From: Rhizobium giardinii bv. giardinii H152
Lineage (GTDB): Bacteria > Pseudomonadota > Alphaproteobacteria > Rhizobiales > Rhizobiaceae
NCBI RefSeq assembly: GCF_000379605.1
Contig: NZ_KB902735.1
Location: 257,535 to 311,841, forward strand
Reading direction: 5' to 3'
DNA length: 54,307 bases
Part shown: piece by piece, positions 9,015-16,999 of the stretch
How the letters are laid out: every line of letters begins with the position of its first letter
Numbering within the stretch: position 1 is the first letter of the stretch
Made by a program: the position numbers and the translations under genes
The notes under the pieces: generated by a model
The model's input: only the letters and a program-made list of their open reading frames with translations
Database searches by the model: none
Told to the model about the DNA's origin: nothing

Positions 9015-9863
9015 ATGAACGTGGCCGGGCTCAACATTCATCCGCTGAAAAGCGGCCGCGCCATTGCGCAGACCTCCGTCTCCGTCCATCTGGACGGGTT
9101 TGCCGGCGATCGTCGCTTCATGCTCGTCGATGCTGCCGATGGCAGGTTCATCACCCAGCGCGAGCTCCAAGCGCTGGCCCAGGTCGAGGCGATGCATGTC
9201 AGCGACGGCATTCATCTGCGCATGAACGGACAGACGCTGACGGCCTCCTTCGATCCCGCCAACCGCATGGAGGTTCGTGTCTGGTCAAGCGACGTCGATG
9301 CGGCCGTCGCCGCCGATCACGCCAATGCGACGCTGTCCGGCTGGTTCGGCCGCCCGGTCAAGCTCGTCCATATCGATAGAGCCGCCAGCCGCTTTGCCAG
9401 TCCGGAATGGGCAGGCCCCGCAAGCCCGATGACCTTTGCCGACGGCTATCAGGTGCTGATCACCACCTCCGCGTCGCTTGCCGATCTCAACGTCTCGCTG
9501 ATCGCCAAGGGGCAGGAGCCGGTCGGCATGGATCGCTTCCGGACCAATATCCTCATCGACAATGACGAGCCCTGGGAAGAAGACCTGTGGGAAAGCGTCG
9601 AGATCGGCGGCATTATCTTCGATCTCGTCAAGCCTTGCGCCCGTTGCATCATGACGACGCAGGATCAGGTGACCGGCGAGCGCATCGGCGGCAACCCGAT
9701 CCAGGGCCTCGCCGAAAAGCGCATGTCGGCCGACCGCCGCGTCCCGGGCGTCCTGTTCGGCTGGAACGCGGTGCCGCGCGGCGAGGGGACGATCAATCTC
9801 GGCGACGAGATGCGGGTCGTGAAGATGCGGGAAGGGCGCTGGCCGATGAAGGTCAGGGTGTGA
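9015..9863 (+). CDS. MOSC-domain molybdenum-cofactor protein (YcbX/mARC type)
   Basis: A 282-residue protein with the N-terminal MOSC beta-barrel domain (NIHPLKSGRAIA, GFAGDRRFMLVDADG-like) and a C-terminal MOSC domain. The family binds the molybdenum cofactor, and YcbX/mARC members reduce N-hydroxylated compounds. The conserved KPCARCIMTTQDQVTGER segment carries C208 and C211, the first matching the cysteine expected to ligate molybdenum. FGWNAVPRGEGTINLGDEM closes the domain. No ferredoxin domain is attached, unlike E. coli YcbX, so a separate electron donor would be needed. It ends 18 bases before the stop of the converging aldo/keto reductase pseudogene. Confidence 0.88.
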   Translation: MNVAGLNIHPLKSGRAIAQTSVSVHLDGFAGDRRFMLVDAADGRFITQRELQALAQVEAMHVSDGIHLRMNGQTLTASFDPANRMEVRVWSSDVDAAVAADHANATLSGWFGRPVKLVHIDRAASRFASPEWAGPASPMTFADGYQVLITTSASLADLNVSLIAKGQEPVGMDRFRTNILIDNDEPWEEDLWESVEIGGIIFDLVKPCARCIMTTQDQVTGERIGGNPIQGLAEKRMSADRRVPGVLFGWNAVPRGEGTINLGDEMRVVKMREGRWPMKVRV

Positions 9864-9881
9864 TCCGCGAGCCTTCGGGCA

Positions 9882-10873
9882 TCACCGTCGTTCCAGGGCC
9901 TGGTCGATCTCTTCCATCACCGATGCTGACAGCGGCCCTTTCTCGAGCGCCCCGGCATTTTCCTCCACCTGTGCCACGGTGCGAAAACCCGGAATTGGCA
10001 GGGTGTTGGGCGACCGTGCCCATAACCAGGCAAGCGCCCCTTGCGTCAGCGTCCGGCCATCCGAGCGCAGCAGTTCGCGGATCGAATCGAGCCGTAGGGA
10101 AAACGCCGGATCGACGGCGCCATCGCGAAAATATTTCAGCCAGTCGAAATCGGCGCTGCGCACGTCGTTTGCTGCCAGCCGGTCGCCCGGTTTGAATTTG
10201 CCGGATAGGAAGCCCATCGCCAGTGGACCGCGGTTGATGGAGATGAGGTTCTCCCTTTCGATGAGCGCGATCATCTCGGGAACCGGTTCGAGCACATTCA
10301 TCGTGTGCTGGACGGAAACGAAGCCTTCGCGATTGGCGAAGCGGGCGGCGCGTTGCGGCCAATCCGTGCTCCAGCCATAGGCCGCGATCTTGCCTTCAGC
10401 GCGCAGGGCGTCGAGCGTGTCGAAGACTTCATCGGCTTCGATGGGGTCGAATTGTTGAGATGGAATTGCAGGAGGTCGATCCGCTCGCGTCCCAGCCGCT
10501 TCAGCGACGTTTCCAGCGACGCACGGATGAAGTCCGGCGAGGCGAAGGCGCCGGTGGCCTGTTTCGTTGCATAGTCCGTCGCAAAGCCGAATTTCGTCGC
10601 GACGACGATGTCGGGATGTTCTTCCAGCGCCGTTCCCAGCACTTCCTCCGAGTGGCCGGCACCGTAGTTCGACGCCGTATCGAAGAAGCGGATACCGAGA
10701 TCGATCGCCCGATGGATGGCCCGGATCGATTCCGCATCGTCCACATCGCCCCAGCCGAGCGGCACGTCGCCGGCATAAAACGGTCCGCCGATCGCCCAGC
10801 AGCCCATGCCGAGCCGCGGGATCGCCCGTCCGTCCCACAGGGTGATGTCCGTTGGTTTGATTTTTGTCAGCAT
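9882..10873 (-). pseudogene. Aldo/keto reductase, disrupted by a one-base frameshift
   Basis: Aldo/keto reductases reduce carbonyls with NADPH in a TIM barrel. From the ATG at 10873 (GGAGG five bases before it) the frame encodes the normal N-terminal half: IPRLGMGCWAIGG, GIRFFDTASNYGAGHSEE (catalytic D and Y), IVVATKFGF, then DLLQFHLNN. At about 10450-10455 the reading frame shifts; the next frame continues FDPIEADEVFDTLDALRAEG, then YGWSTDWPQRAARFANREGF, to a normal C-terminus with RSPNTLPIPGFRTVAQVEEN. The two frames are otherwise free of stops across ~330 codons. Losing one base in AACAA(C)TTCGACC would explain it. It is either a very recent pseudogene or a sequencing error. Confidence 0.85.
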
Positions 10874-11086
10874 GGTGACCTCCGCGTATTTTCGGCGAAG
10901 CTATCAGCAGTCCTCCGGTCGAGAAACGCAAAGGACCGGAGGATGTTTTTCAGAAACGAAAAACGGCTGCTGTGCCGGGACCCGTCCGGCCATCCATCAA
11001 TTTGGTTGATCGCAAGGTGATTTTATTTCGCTTTTTTGGGATCGGCATGAAGGGTAGCTTGGCGGCTCAATAACCCGGAGCCCCTC

Positions 11087-12328
11087 ATGTCCGTTGTTTC
11101 GCAATCCGCCACAGGCGTACACGCCGCCCGCCCGGGTCTTCCCTGGCTGATTATCGTCGCCGGATCGCTTGTCGCCTTGCTCACCTTCGGGCCGCGCTCG
11201 GCCATGGGCTTTTTCCAGTTGCCGTTGCTCGCCGATACCGGCTGGGACCGCACCACCTTCGGTCTTGCCATGGCGCTGCAGAACCTCTGCTGGGGCTTCA
11301 GCCAGCCGTTCTTCGGTGCCGTCGCCGACAAGTTCGGCACCTGGCGGGTGCTGGCCATCTCCGGGCTTCTCTATGCCGCCGGACTGTTCCTGATGTCGTT
11401 CGGCGGTTCGCCCGCCACCTTGCACATCGGCGGCGGCGTGCTGGTCGGCCTGGCGGTCGGTGCCGGTTCTTTCGGCACGGTGCTGTCCGCCTTCGCCCGC
11501 AATGTCACGCCGCACCAGCGCTCCATGGCTTTCGGCATCGGTACGGCAGCGGGCTCGGCCGGCATGTTCCTGTTCGCGCCCTTGAGCCAGGGGCTGATCT
11601 CCGCCTATGGCTGGTCTGACAGTCTCGTTTATCTCGGCGTCATAATGCTGCTCGTGCCGCTGTTCGCCATTCCCTTGCGCGGCAATTCCTCGTCCGGAAC
11701 GCAGAAGGAGGCGCTCTACAAGCAGTCGATCGGCGAGGCGCTGAAGGAGGCGCTCGGCCACAAGAGCTATCTTCTGCTCGTTTCAGGCTTCTTTGTCTGC
11801 GGCTATCAGGTGGCCTTCATCACCGCGCATTTCCCCGCCTATATCGGTGATATCGGCATCGATGCGCGCTATGCGGTGATCGCGCTGGCGCTGATCGGCT
11901 TCTTCAACATCATCGGTTCGCTGTCGGCCGGCATCATTGGCCAGCACTATTCGAAACCCTATTTCCTGGCCCTGATCTATCTCGGCCGGTCGATCGCCGT
12001 CGCTCTCTTCCTGCTCCTGCCGCAGTCGCCGGTGTCGGTCATCATCTTCGCTGTCGTCATGGGCCTCCTGTGGCTGTCGACCGTGCCGCCGACCAATGGT
12101 CTCGTCGCCATCATGTTCGGCACGCGGCATCTCGGTCTGCTCGGCGGTATCGTCTTCCTGTCGCACCAGGTGGGCTCGTTCCTCGGCGTGTGGATGGGCG
12201 GTTATCTCTATGACCATTTCGGCTCCTACGATCCCGTCTGGTGGCTCGGCGTGGCGCTCGGCATCTTTGCGGCGATCGTCCATTGGCCGATCGAGGAGAA
12301 GCCGGTTGCCCGCCCGGCGATCGCCTGA
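11087..12328 (+). CDS. Major facilitator superfamily transporter
   Basis: A 413-residue inner-membrane transporter with twelve predicted helices. The MFS loop 2-3 motif is seen as GAVADKFGTWRVL (~residues 76-88), with a C-terminal domain beginning near residue 225 (LLLVSGFFVCGYQVAF) after a cytoplasmic loop rich in charged residues. The sequence resembles the oxalate/formate antiporter-like and monocarboxylate-type MFS group, but the substrate cannot be assigned. GGAG lies six bases before the ATG. It is followed by a strong terminator, so it is probably transcribed alone. The 213-bp region upstream shows no clear operator. Confidence 0.85.
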   Translation: MSVVSQSATGVHAARPGLPWLIIVAGSLVALLTFGPRSAMGFFQLPLLADTGWDRTTFGLAMALQNLCWGFSQPFFGAVADKFGTWRVLAISGLLYAAGLFLMSFGGSPATLHIGGGVLVGLAVGAGSFGTVLSAFARNVTPHQRSMAFGIGTAAGSAGMFLFAPLSQGLISAYGWSDSLVYLGVIMLLVPLFAIPLRGNSSSGTQKEALYKQSIGEALKEALGHKSYLLLVSGFFVCGYQVAFITAHFPAYIGDIGIDARYAVIALALIGFFNIIGSLSAGIIGQHYSKPYFLALIYLGRSIAVALFLLLPQSPVSVIIFAVVMGLLWLSTVPPTNGLVAIMFGTRHLGLLGGIVFLSHQVGSFLGVWMGGYLYDHFGSYDPVWWLGVALGIFAAIVHWPIEEKPVARPAIA

Positions 12329-12345
12329 CGACCCGCAAATTCGTT

Positions 12346-12371
12346 GCCCTCCCGCAAAATAGCGGGAGGGC
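12346..12371 (+). terminator. Terminator after the MFS gene
   Basis: A perfect 10-bp GC-rich stem (GCCCTCCCGC and its complement) with loop AAAATA, then ATTCTTG. It separates the MFS gene from the nadA promoter region. Confidence 0.8.
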
Positions 12372-12436
12372 ATTCTTGAAAACGGTCACAAAACTTTCTA
12401 AGTCTCGTCCACCGGCACTGCCGGTTTTGTTTTGAT

Positions 12437-12465
12437 CCTGTTATGCTCAATTTGAGCAAAACAGG
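12437..12465 (+). promoter_or_regulatory. Candidate NadQ operator upstream of nadA
   Basis: A 29-bp dyad. The core arms TGCTCAA and TTGAGCA are perfect complements around a central T (12444-12458). The outer arms CCTGTT and AACAGG are also perfect complements, separated from the core by one mismatched A/A position. It ends 36 bases before the nadA ATG, where a bound repressor would block initiation. NAD-biosynthesis genes of Rhizobiales are known targets of NadQ, and a NadQ-type gene lies 6 kb away. The exact NadQ consensus was recalled, not checked. Confidence 0.6.
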
Positions 12466-12501
12466 TATTGCCGCCGGAGGGGCGGCGAGAGGAGCATCCC
12501 G

Positions 12502-13581
12502 ATGACGATCGCGCAAACCCAGGCGTCCTTGCAGAATTCCGGCGCATTCCAGACCGCCGCCGAGCGCTTCGGCATCATCGAAAAGCCGGACCTGACCTTT
12601 ACGCCGCAGATCGCCCGCGAAACGGCCCATCTTTACGAGCGCGTGAAGCAGTTCATTCCCGCCTTCGAGTGGCCGGTCTATGCACCCTATGTGCACGCCA
12701 TCAACCAGCTGAAGAAGGAGCGCGGTGCCGTCATCCTCGCCCATAATTACCAGACGCCGGACATTTTCCACTGCGTCGCCGATATCGTCGGCGACTCGTT
12801 GCAGCTCGCGCGCGACGCCACCAAGGTCGATGCCGAGATCATCATCCAGTGCGGCGTGCACTTCATGGCCGAGACCTCCAAGCTTCTCAATCCGGAAAAG
12901 ACCGTGCTGATCCCGGACGCCAGGGCCGGTTGCTCGCTGTCGGAATCGATCACCGGCGCCGATGTCAGGCTCTTGAAGGAGCGCTATCCCGGCGTGCCGG
13001 TCGTCACCTACGTCAACACCTCGGCAGACGTGAAGGCGGAGACCGATATCTGCTGCACATCGTCCAACGTGCTGGCGGTCGTCGAAAGCCTCGAGAGCGA
13101 CACGGTGCTCTGCATCCCCGATGAATATCTGGCGATGAACGTCGCCAAACAGACGAAGAAGAAGATCCTCACCTGGAAGGGGCACTGCGAGGTGCACGAG
13201 CGCTTCACGGCGGCCGAACTGCTGGCCTACAAGGAGGCCGATCCGTCGATCGAGATCATCGGCCATCCCGAATGCCACCCGGACGTCATCGCCGTCTGCG
13301 ATTTCGCCGGGTCCACCTCGGGCATGATCAACTACGTCAAGGACAAGCGTCCGGCCCGGGTGCTGCTCGTCACCGAATGCTCGATGGCGTCGAACATCCA
13401 GGCCGAGGTCAAGGGCGTCGATTTCATCAAGCCGTGCAATCTCTGTCCGCACATGAAGCGCATCACGCTGCCGAAGATCCTCGACAGCCTGCTCTTCATG
13501 AGGGAGGAAGTGCTTGTCGATCCGGCGATCGCCGACCGCGCCCGCCTTGCCGTCGAGCGGATGGTGAATTTGAAGCAGTAG
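12502..13581 (+). CDS. nadA: Quinolinate synthase NadA
   Basis: NadA condenses iminoaspartate (from NadB) with dihydroxyacetone phosphate to make quinolinate, the first committed pyridine-ring intermediate of NAD synthesis; it holds an oxygen-sensitive [4Fe-4S] cluster. The 359-residue protein contains the expected blocks: VILAHNYQTPDIFHCVADIVGDS, IIQCGVHFMAETSKLLNPEK with the first cluster cysteine, ADVKAETDICCTSSN with the second cysteine region, HPECHPDV, and KPCNLCPHMKRITLPKI with the C-terminal cysteine. AGGAG precedes the ATG. It is the first gene of the plus-strand nadA-nadB-nadC cluster, behind a palindromic candidate operator. The nadB gene follows after a 129-bp repeat-containing gap. 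Confidence 0.96.
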   Translation: MTIAQTQASLQNSGAFQTAAERFGIIEKPDLTFTPQIARETAHLYERVKQFIPAFEWPVYAPYVHAINQLKKERGAVILAHNYQTPDIFHCVADIVGDSLQLARDATKVDAEIIIQCGVHFMAETSKLLNPEKTVLIPDARAGCSLSESITGADVRLLKERYPGVPVVTYVNTSADVKAETDICCTSSNVLAVVESLESDTVLCIPDEYLAMNVAKQTKKKILTWKGHCEVHERFTAAELLAYKEADPSIEIIGHPECHPDVIAVCDFAGSTSGMINYVKDKRPARVLLVTECSMASNIQAEVKGVDFIKPCNLCPHMKRITLPKILDSLLFMREEVLVDPAIADRARLAVERMVNLKQ

Positions 13582-13590
13582 GGGGCTTAG

Positions 13591-13686
13591 CCCCTCCCCC
13601 TTGTGGGGAGGGGTTGGGGAGGGGTTCTTATCTTTGAAAGAAACCCCTCCCGGCCCTGCGGGCCACCCTCCCCACAAGGGGGAGGG
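13591..13686. repeat. Palindromic intergenic repeat between nadA and nadB
   Basis: The outer 21-bp arms (13592-13612 and 13666-13686), C-rich with a central TTGTGGGG or CCCCACAA, are perfect complements, and each arm is itself a small hairpin. The inner part holds GGGGAGGGGTT facing AACCCCTCCC and a separate GGCCCTGCGGGCC hairpin. Similar CCCCACAAGGGGG cores recur at 26681-26727 and 29284-29432, so it is a dispersed element of the rhizobial intergenic palindrome type. Confidence 0.8.
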
Positions 13687-13710
13687 AAAGCCATGGCCGG
13701 AGGAGAGAGC

Positions 13711-15309
13711 ATGCTGACTGACCATTTCCGCCCACAGTCCTTCAACGGCATCGACGATATCGTCATTGTCGGCGGTGGCCTTGCCGGCCTCTTCTGCGCG
13801 CTGAAGCTGAGCCCGCGTCCCGTCACCGTGCTCGCCGCCGCGCCGATCGGCCACGGCGCCTCCTCCGCCTGGGCGCAAGGGGGCATTGCCGCGGCCATGG
13901 GGCTCGGCGACACCATCGACAAGCATGTCGCCGATACGCTCATTGCCGGTGCCGGCATCGTCGACGAGAAGATGACGCGGCTGATGGTCGCCGAAGGCCC
14001 GGCCCGCATCCACGATCTGCTCGGCTACGGGGTACCGTTCGACCGCGATCTGGAAGGCAAGCTGCTTCTGTCGCGCGAGGCCGCCCACTCCGAGCGCCGC
14101 ATCGTCCGCGTCAAGGGCGACATGGCCGGCAAGGCGATCATGGAGGCGTTGATCGCGGCGGTGCGCAACACGCCGTCGATCCGCGTGCTGGAGGGCTATG
14201 TCGTCGAGGAACTGGTGCGCCAGGGCCGCTTCATCTCCGGCGTCGTCGCCCGCCCGGATGCCGGCCAGTCGAAGAGGCGCGTGTCGTTTCCGGCTCGCGC
14301 GGTCGTATTGTGCTCGGGCGGCGTAGGCCATCTTTTTTCCGTCACCACCAACCCGACCGAGGCGTGCGGGCAGGGCGTCGGCATGGCCGCACGCGCCGGC
14401 GCCATCATCGCCGATCCGGAATTCGTCCAGTTCCATCCGACGGCGATCAATATCGGCCGCGACCCGGCACCGCTCGCCACCGAAGCCCTGCGCGGCGACG
14501 GCGCGCATCTCATCAACTCCGCCGGCCGCCGCTTCATGCTCGATATCCATCCGGACGGCGAGCTTGCGCCGCGCGATATCGTTTCGCGCGGGGTGTTCGC
14601 CGAGGTGCAGGCCAGGCGCGGCGCCTTCCTCGATTGCACCAAGGCTGTCGGCGCGCATTTCCCCGAGGCCTTCCCGACGGTCTATGCCTCCTGCATGTCG
14701 GCCGGTATCGACCCGGTCACCCAGCCGATCCCGGTCGTGCCGGCGGTCCATTATCATATGGGCGGCGTGCTGACCGACGCCGAGGGCCGCACCTCGATCG
14801 ATGGCCTCTGGGCCGCTGGCGAGGTGACGTCGACCGGCGTCCACGGTGCCAACCGGCTGGCCTCCAACTCGCTGCTGGAAGCCGTTGTCTTCGCTGCCCG
14901 CATTGCCGAAAACATCAAGGGCATGCTGCCGGAGCCGAAGATCACCGACTGGGGCAACAATGCCGGCGAAAACGACGATCCGGTGACGCTGGAAGACAGC
15001 CCGCCACTGACGGCGCTGCGACACGTCATGAGCGATCATGTCGGTGTCATCCGCGACCAGGAGGGCCTGACCCGCGCCATCCGCGCCATCGCTAATCTCG
15101 AACGCCAGAATACCCGTCTGCGCTTCAGCAACATCCTCACCACGGCCAAGCTGATGGCGGTCGCCGCCCTCCAGCGCAGCGAAAGCCGTGGCGGCCACTA
15201 TCGCTCCGACCACCCGGAGCCGCGCGCCGAATGGAAACGCCGCACGTACCTGACGCTCGCGGAGGCCGACCGCATCGTCGCGGACGTGGCGGAGACGGAA
15301 AGTGCCTAG
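13711..15309 (+). CDS. nadB: L-aspartate oxidase NadB
   Basis: NadB is a FAD flavoenzyme that oxidises L-aspartate to iminoaspartate for NadA. The 532-residue length is typical. The dinucleotide-binding start is DIVIVGGGLAGLFCALKL (~residues 13-30). Succinate dehydrogenase-like flavoprotein motifs follow: HGASSAWAQGGIAAAMG, EAAHSERRIV, VVLCSGGVGHLFSVTTNP, the substrate-site EFVQFHPTAI, LRGDGAHLINSAGRRFM, and VHYHMGGVLTDAEGRTS with GEVTSTGVHGANRLASNSLLE. I chose the ATG at 13711 because AGGAGAGAGC precedes it; the frame stays open upstream only through the intergenic repeat. An ATG at 13693 is an alternative. A 178-bp repeat-bearing gap separates it from nadC. Confidence 0.95.
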   Translation: MLTDHFRPQSFNGIDDIVIVGGGLAGLFCALKLSPRPVTVLAAAPIGHGASSAWAQGGIAAAMGLGDTIDKHVADTLIAGAGIVDEKMTRLMVAEGPARIHDLLGYGVPFDRDLEGKLLLSREAAHSERRIVRVKGDMAGKAIMEALIAAVRNTPSIRVLEGYVVEELVRQGRFISGVVARPDAGQSKRRVSFPARAVVLCSGGVGHLFSVTTNPTEACGQGVGMAARAGAIIADPEFVQFHPTAINIGRDPAPLATEALRGDGAHLINSAGRRFMLDIHPDGELAPRDIVSRGVFAEVQARRGAFLDCTKAVGAHFPEAFPTVYASCMSAGIDPVTQPIPVVPAVHYHMGGVLTDAEGRTSIDGLWAAGEVTSTGVHGANRLASNSLLEAVVFAARIAENIKGMLPEPKITDWGNNAGENDDPVTLEDSPPLTALRHVMSDHVGVIRDQEGLTRAIRAIANLERQNTRLRFSNILTTAKLMAVAALQRSESRGGHYRSDHPEPRAEWKRRTYLTLAEADRIVADVAETESA

Positions 15310-15356
15310 GATGCGGACAAGCTGTTTTTTGATTGCAAAAGGCGTCCCCAATCTGC

Positions 15357-15427
15357 GTCATGCTCGGGCTTGACCCGAGCATACATGGCCAAGAAGCATG
15401 GATCCTCGGCTCAAGGCCGAGGATGAC
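15357..15427. repeat. Dispersed rhizobial repeat with two hairpins, between nadB and nadC
   Basis: Two compact hairpins lie in one unit that begins GTCAT and ends ATGAC. The first is TGCTCGGG with its complement around CTTGA (15361-15381). The second is CCTCGGC with GCCGAGG around TCAAG (15404-15422), preceded by ATGGAT. A related, longer copy is at 54086-54199. This CTCGGG-(C/T)TGA-CCCGAG element is widespread between genes in rhizobial genomes. Confidence 0.75.
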
Positions 15428-15487
15428 GGGGCGTAGCTGGGCAAAAAGCACGCCATTGAACAACTGTGATTTCGAAAGAAGCTTGCC

Positions 15488-16396
15488 ATGTCCCTGACCG
15501 CCCTTCGTCCCGAACTGCCCGCCCTGATGGCCGAGGAGCATGTTCGCGCCGCCCTCCTGGAAGATCTCGGCCGCGCCGGCGATATCACCACCTATGCGAC
15601 GATCGCGCCTGACAGGACCGCCACCGCGGAAATGAACGCCCGCGAAAATGGCGTCGTCGCCGGCATGGAACTCGCCCGCACGGCCTTCCGGCTGATCGAT
15701 CCGGCAATCCGCTTCGATGCACTGGTGGCAGATGGCGACCGGGTTCATCCCGGTGCCGTGCTTGCCCGCATCTCCGGACCCGCGCGCGGGCTTTTGTCGG
15801 CCGAGCGCGTCGCCTTGAATTTCCTCATGCACCTCTGCGGTATCGCCACCTATACCTCGAAATTTGCTTCCGAGATCGCTCATACGCGTGCCAAGGTCTG
15901 CTGTACGCGCAAGACCATTCCCGGCCTGCGGGCGCTCGAGAAATATGCCGTCCGTCTCGGCGGCGGTTCCAACCATCGCTACGGTCTCGACGATGCAATC
16001 CTGATCAAGGACAATCACATCGCCGTTTCCGGCGGGGTCGCCAGCGCCGTCAACGCGGCCCGCGCCTATTGCGGCCATCTCGTCAAGATCGAGGTTGAAG
16101 TCGATGGCCTGGGGCAGATGCGCGAGGCCCTGACCGCCAGTCCGGATGTCATCCTGCTCGACAATATGGCGCCGGACCTGCTCGGCCAAGCCGTTGCCGT
16201 CAACGCCGCCCATTGGCACCTGTCGGGGGATGCCTATGCCGGTGATCCGCGCCGCACGAAGCTGGAGGCGTCTGGCAACGTCAATTTCCAGACCATCCGC
16301 GCCATTGCCGAAACCGGCGTCGATTACATCTCGACGTCGAAGATCACCATGGCCGCGCCGACGCTGGACATCGGGCTGGATGTGGTGATCGGCTGA
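15488..16396 (+). CDS. nadC: Nicotinate-nucleotide pyrophosphorylase (carboxylating) NadC
   Basis: NadC converts quinolinate and PRPP to nicotinic acid mononucleotide, releasing CO2, and so completes the de novo branch supplied by NadA and NadB. The 302-residue protein is a type II phosphoribosyltransferase: LLEDLGRAGDITTYATI at the N-terminus, GLLSAERVALNFLMHLCGIAT, the catalytic and quinolinate-binding block CTRKTIPGLRALEKYAVRLGGG (residues ~137-158) with NHRYGLDDAILIKDNHI, KIEVEVDG, and VILLDNMAPD. The end GVDYISTSKITMAAPTLDIGLD is characteristic. AGAAG precedes the ATG. It closes the nadABC cluster; the next gene runs the other way. Confidence 0.96.
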   Translation: MSLTALRPELPALMAEEHVRAALLEDLGRAGDITTYATIAPDRTATAEMNARENGVVAGMELARTAFRLIDPAIRFDALVADGDRVHPGAVLARISGPARGLLSAERVALNFLMHLCGIATYTSKFASEIAHTRAKVCCTRKTIPGLRALEKYAVRLGGGSNHRYGLDDAILIKDNHIAVSGGVASAVNAARAYCGHLVKIEVEVDGLGQMREALTASPDVILLDNMAPDLLGQAVAVNAAHWHLSGDAYAGDPRRTKLEASGNVNFQTIRAIAETGVDYISTSKITMAAPTLDIGLDVVIG

Positions 16397-16422
16397 GCGT
16401 GGCGGGCGGGCAGTTTCAGCAG

Positions 16423-16641
16423 CTATTTCTCTTTTTGCCGCCGCCGCATCCATTCATCCGCGATATCGCCCATTGTCTTTGCTCTGCCGTCCTTGATCCA
16501 GGCCATGAAGGGCCGATCAAAGGCGAAGTCCTCGCCGCACTGTGCCGTCAGGAACCGCCGAACATTCTGGGTGTTGCGGTAGGTTGCCGTGACCGCGGTG
16601 TTGCGGTCGATTGCGTCGGCATGCCAGTCGAAACCCTTCAT
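16423..16641 (-). CDS. DUF6434-type small protein
   Basis: A 72-residue soluble protein, MKGFDWHADAIDRNTAVT then YRNTQNVRRFLTAQCGEDF, RPFMAWIKDG and MGDIADEWMRR. The FDWH...YRNTQNVRRF pattern matches small proteins, sometimes fused to SAP DNA-binding domains, annotated as DUF6434. The function is unknown. Its ATG overlaps the stop of the upstream small gene in an ATGA arrangement (16638-16641), so the two are almost certainly translated together from one transcript. Confidence 0.7.
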   Translation of the reverse strand: MKGFDWHADAIDRNTAVTATYRNTQNVRRFLTAQCGEDFAFDRPFMAWIKDGRAKTMGDIADEWMRRRQKEK

Positions 16642-16880
16642 CTCCGTCTCCTATCGCGCAGTACGAAAGGGCAGACGAGGCGCACACCGATCGTCAGCGA
16701 CTCGCCGCAGTCGTAGCGGCAGGTCTTGAACGGTCCATTCACATCCTCGCCATTCAGATTGCATAGGGCGATCTTCGGCTGGTGCGATTTGCCGTTGCCG
16801 TCGAAATAGTCAGGGATGTTCGGCTTGTCTTCGGGTGCAGTCAGAAGCGAGCCGGCGAGAAGGAGAGCAATGGTCTGCAT
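16638..16880 (-). CDS. Small secreted hypothetical protein
   Basis: An 80-residue protein with a short hydrophobic N-terminus (MQTIALLLAGSLLTA) that could be a signal peptide, then a hydrophilic part with three cysteines (IALCNLNGED, FKTCRYDCGES) and a fourth near the basic C-terminus (VRLVCPFVLRDRRRR). Four cysteines suggest disulfides in the periplasm. I do not recognise the family. Its TGA overlaps the start codon of the DUF6434 gene. It is divergent from the TSUP gene, and the region between carries a stress-type promoter pointing the other way. Confidence 0.55.
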   Translation of the reverse strand: MQTIALLLAGSLLTAPEDKPNIPDYFDGNGKSHQPKIALCNLNGEDVNGPFKTCRYDCGESLTIGVRLVCPFVLRDRRRR

Positions 16881-16924
16881 CGGTCGCGCCTCTCTGTTCG
16901 GCAGCTACTGCAATATCCCGATGT

Positions 16925-16950
16925 GGAACCTTTACCAGCACCAGACCGTT
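16925..16950 (+). promoter_or_regulatory. EcfG-type stress promoter upstream of the TSUP gene
   Basis: GGAAC at 16925-16929 and CGTT at 16947-16950 are 17 bases apart, an exact fit to the EcfG (RpoE2) consensus GGAAC-N16/17-CGTT of the alphaproteobacterial general stress response. It lies 50 bases before the GTG at 17000. Confidence 0.6.
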
Positions 16951-16999
16951 GGCGCAAACGGGCCGAGGTTCGAGAGGCGAGGTTTGAAAAGGACTGTTC

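Noticed and set aside
6492..9215. A 900-codon minus-strand open frame opposite the DUF2339 and HD genes
   Set aside because: It spans two real genes and their spacer, reads as charged low-complexity text, and has no domain.
13603..13710. N-terminal extension of NadB through the intergenic repeat
   Set aside because: The extra residues encode the palindromic repeat, while a good ribosome binding site marks the start at 13711.
12226..15351. A 1041-codon minus-strand open frame opposite nadA and nadB
   Set aside because: Antisense shadow of two essential, well-conserved genes and the repeat between them.
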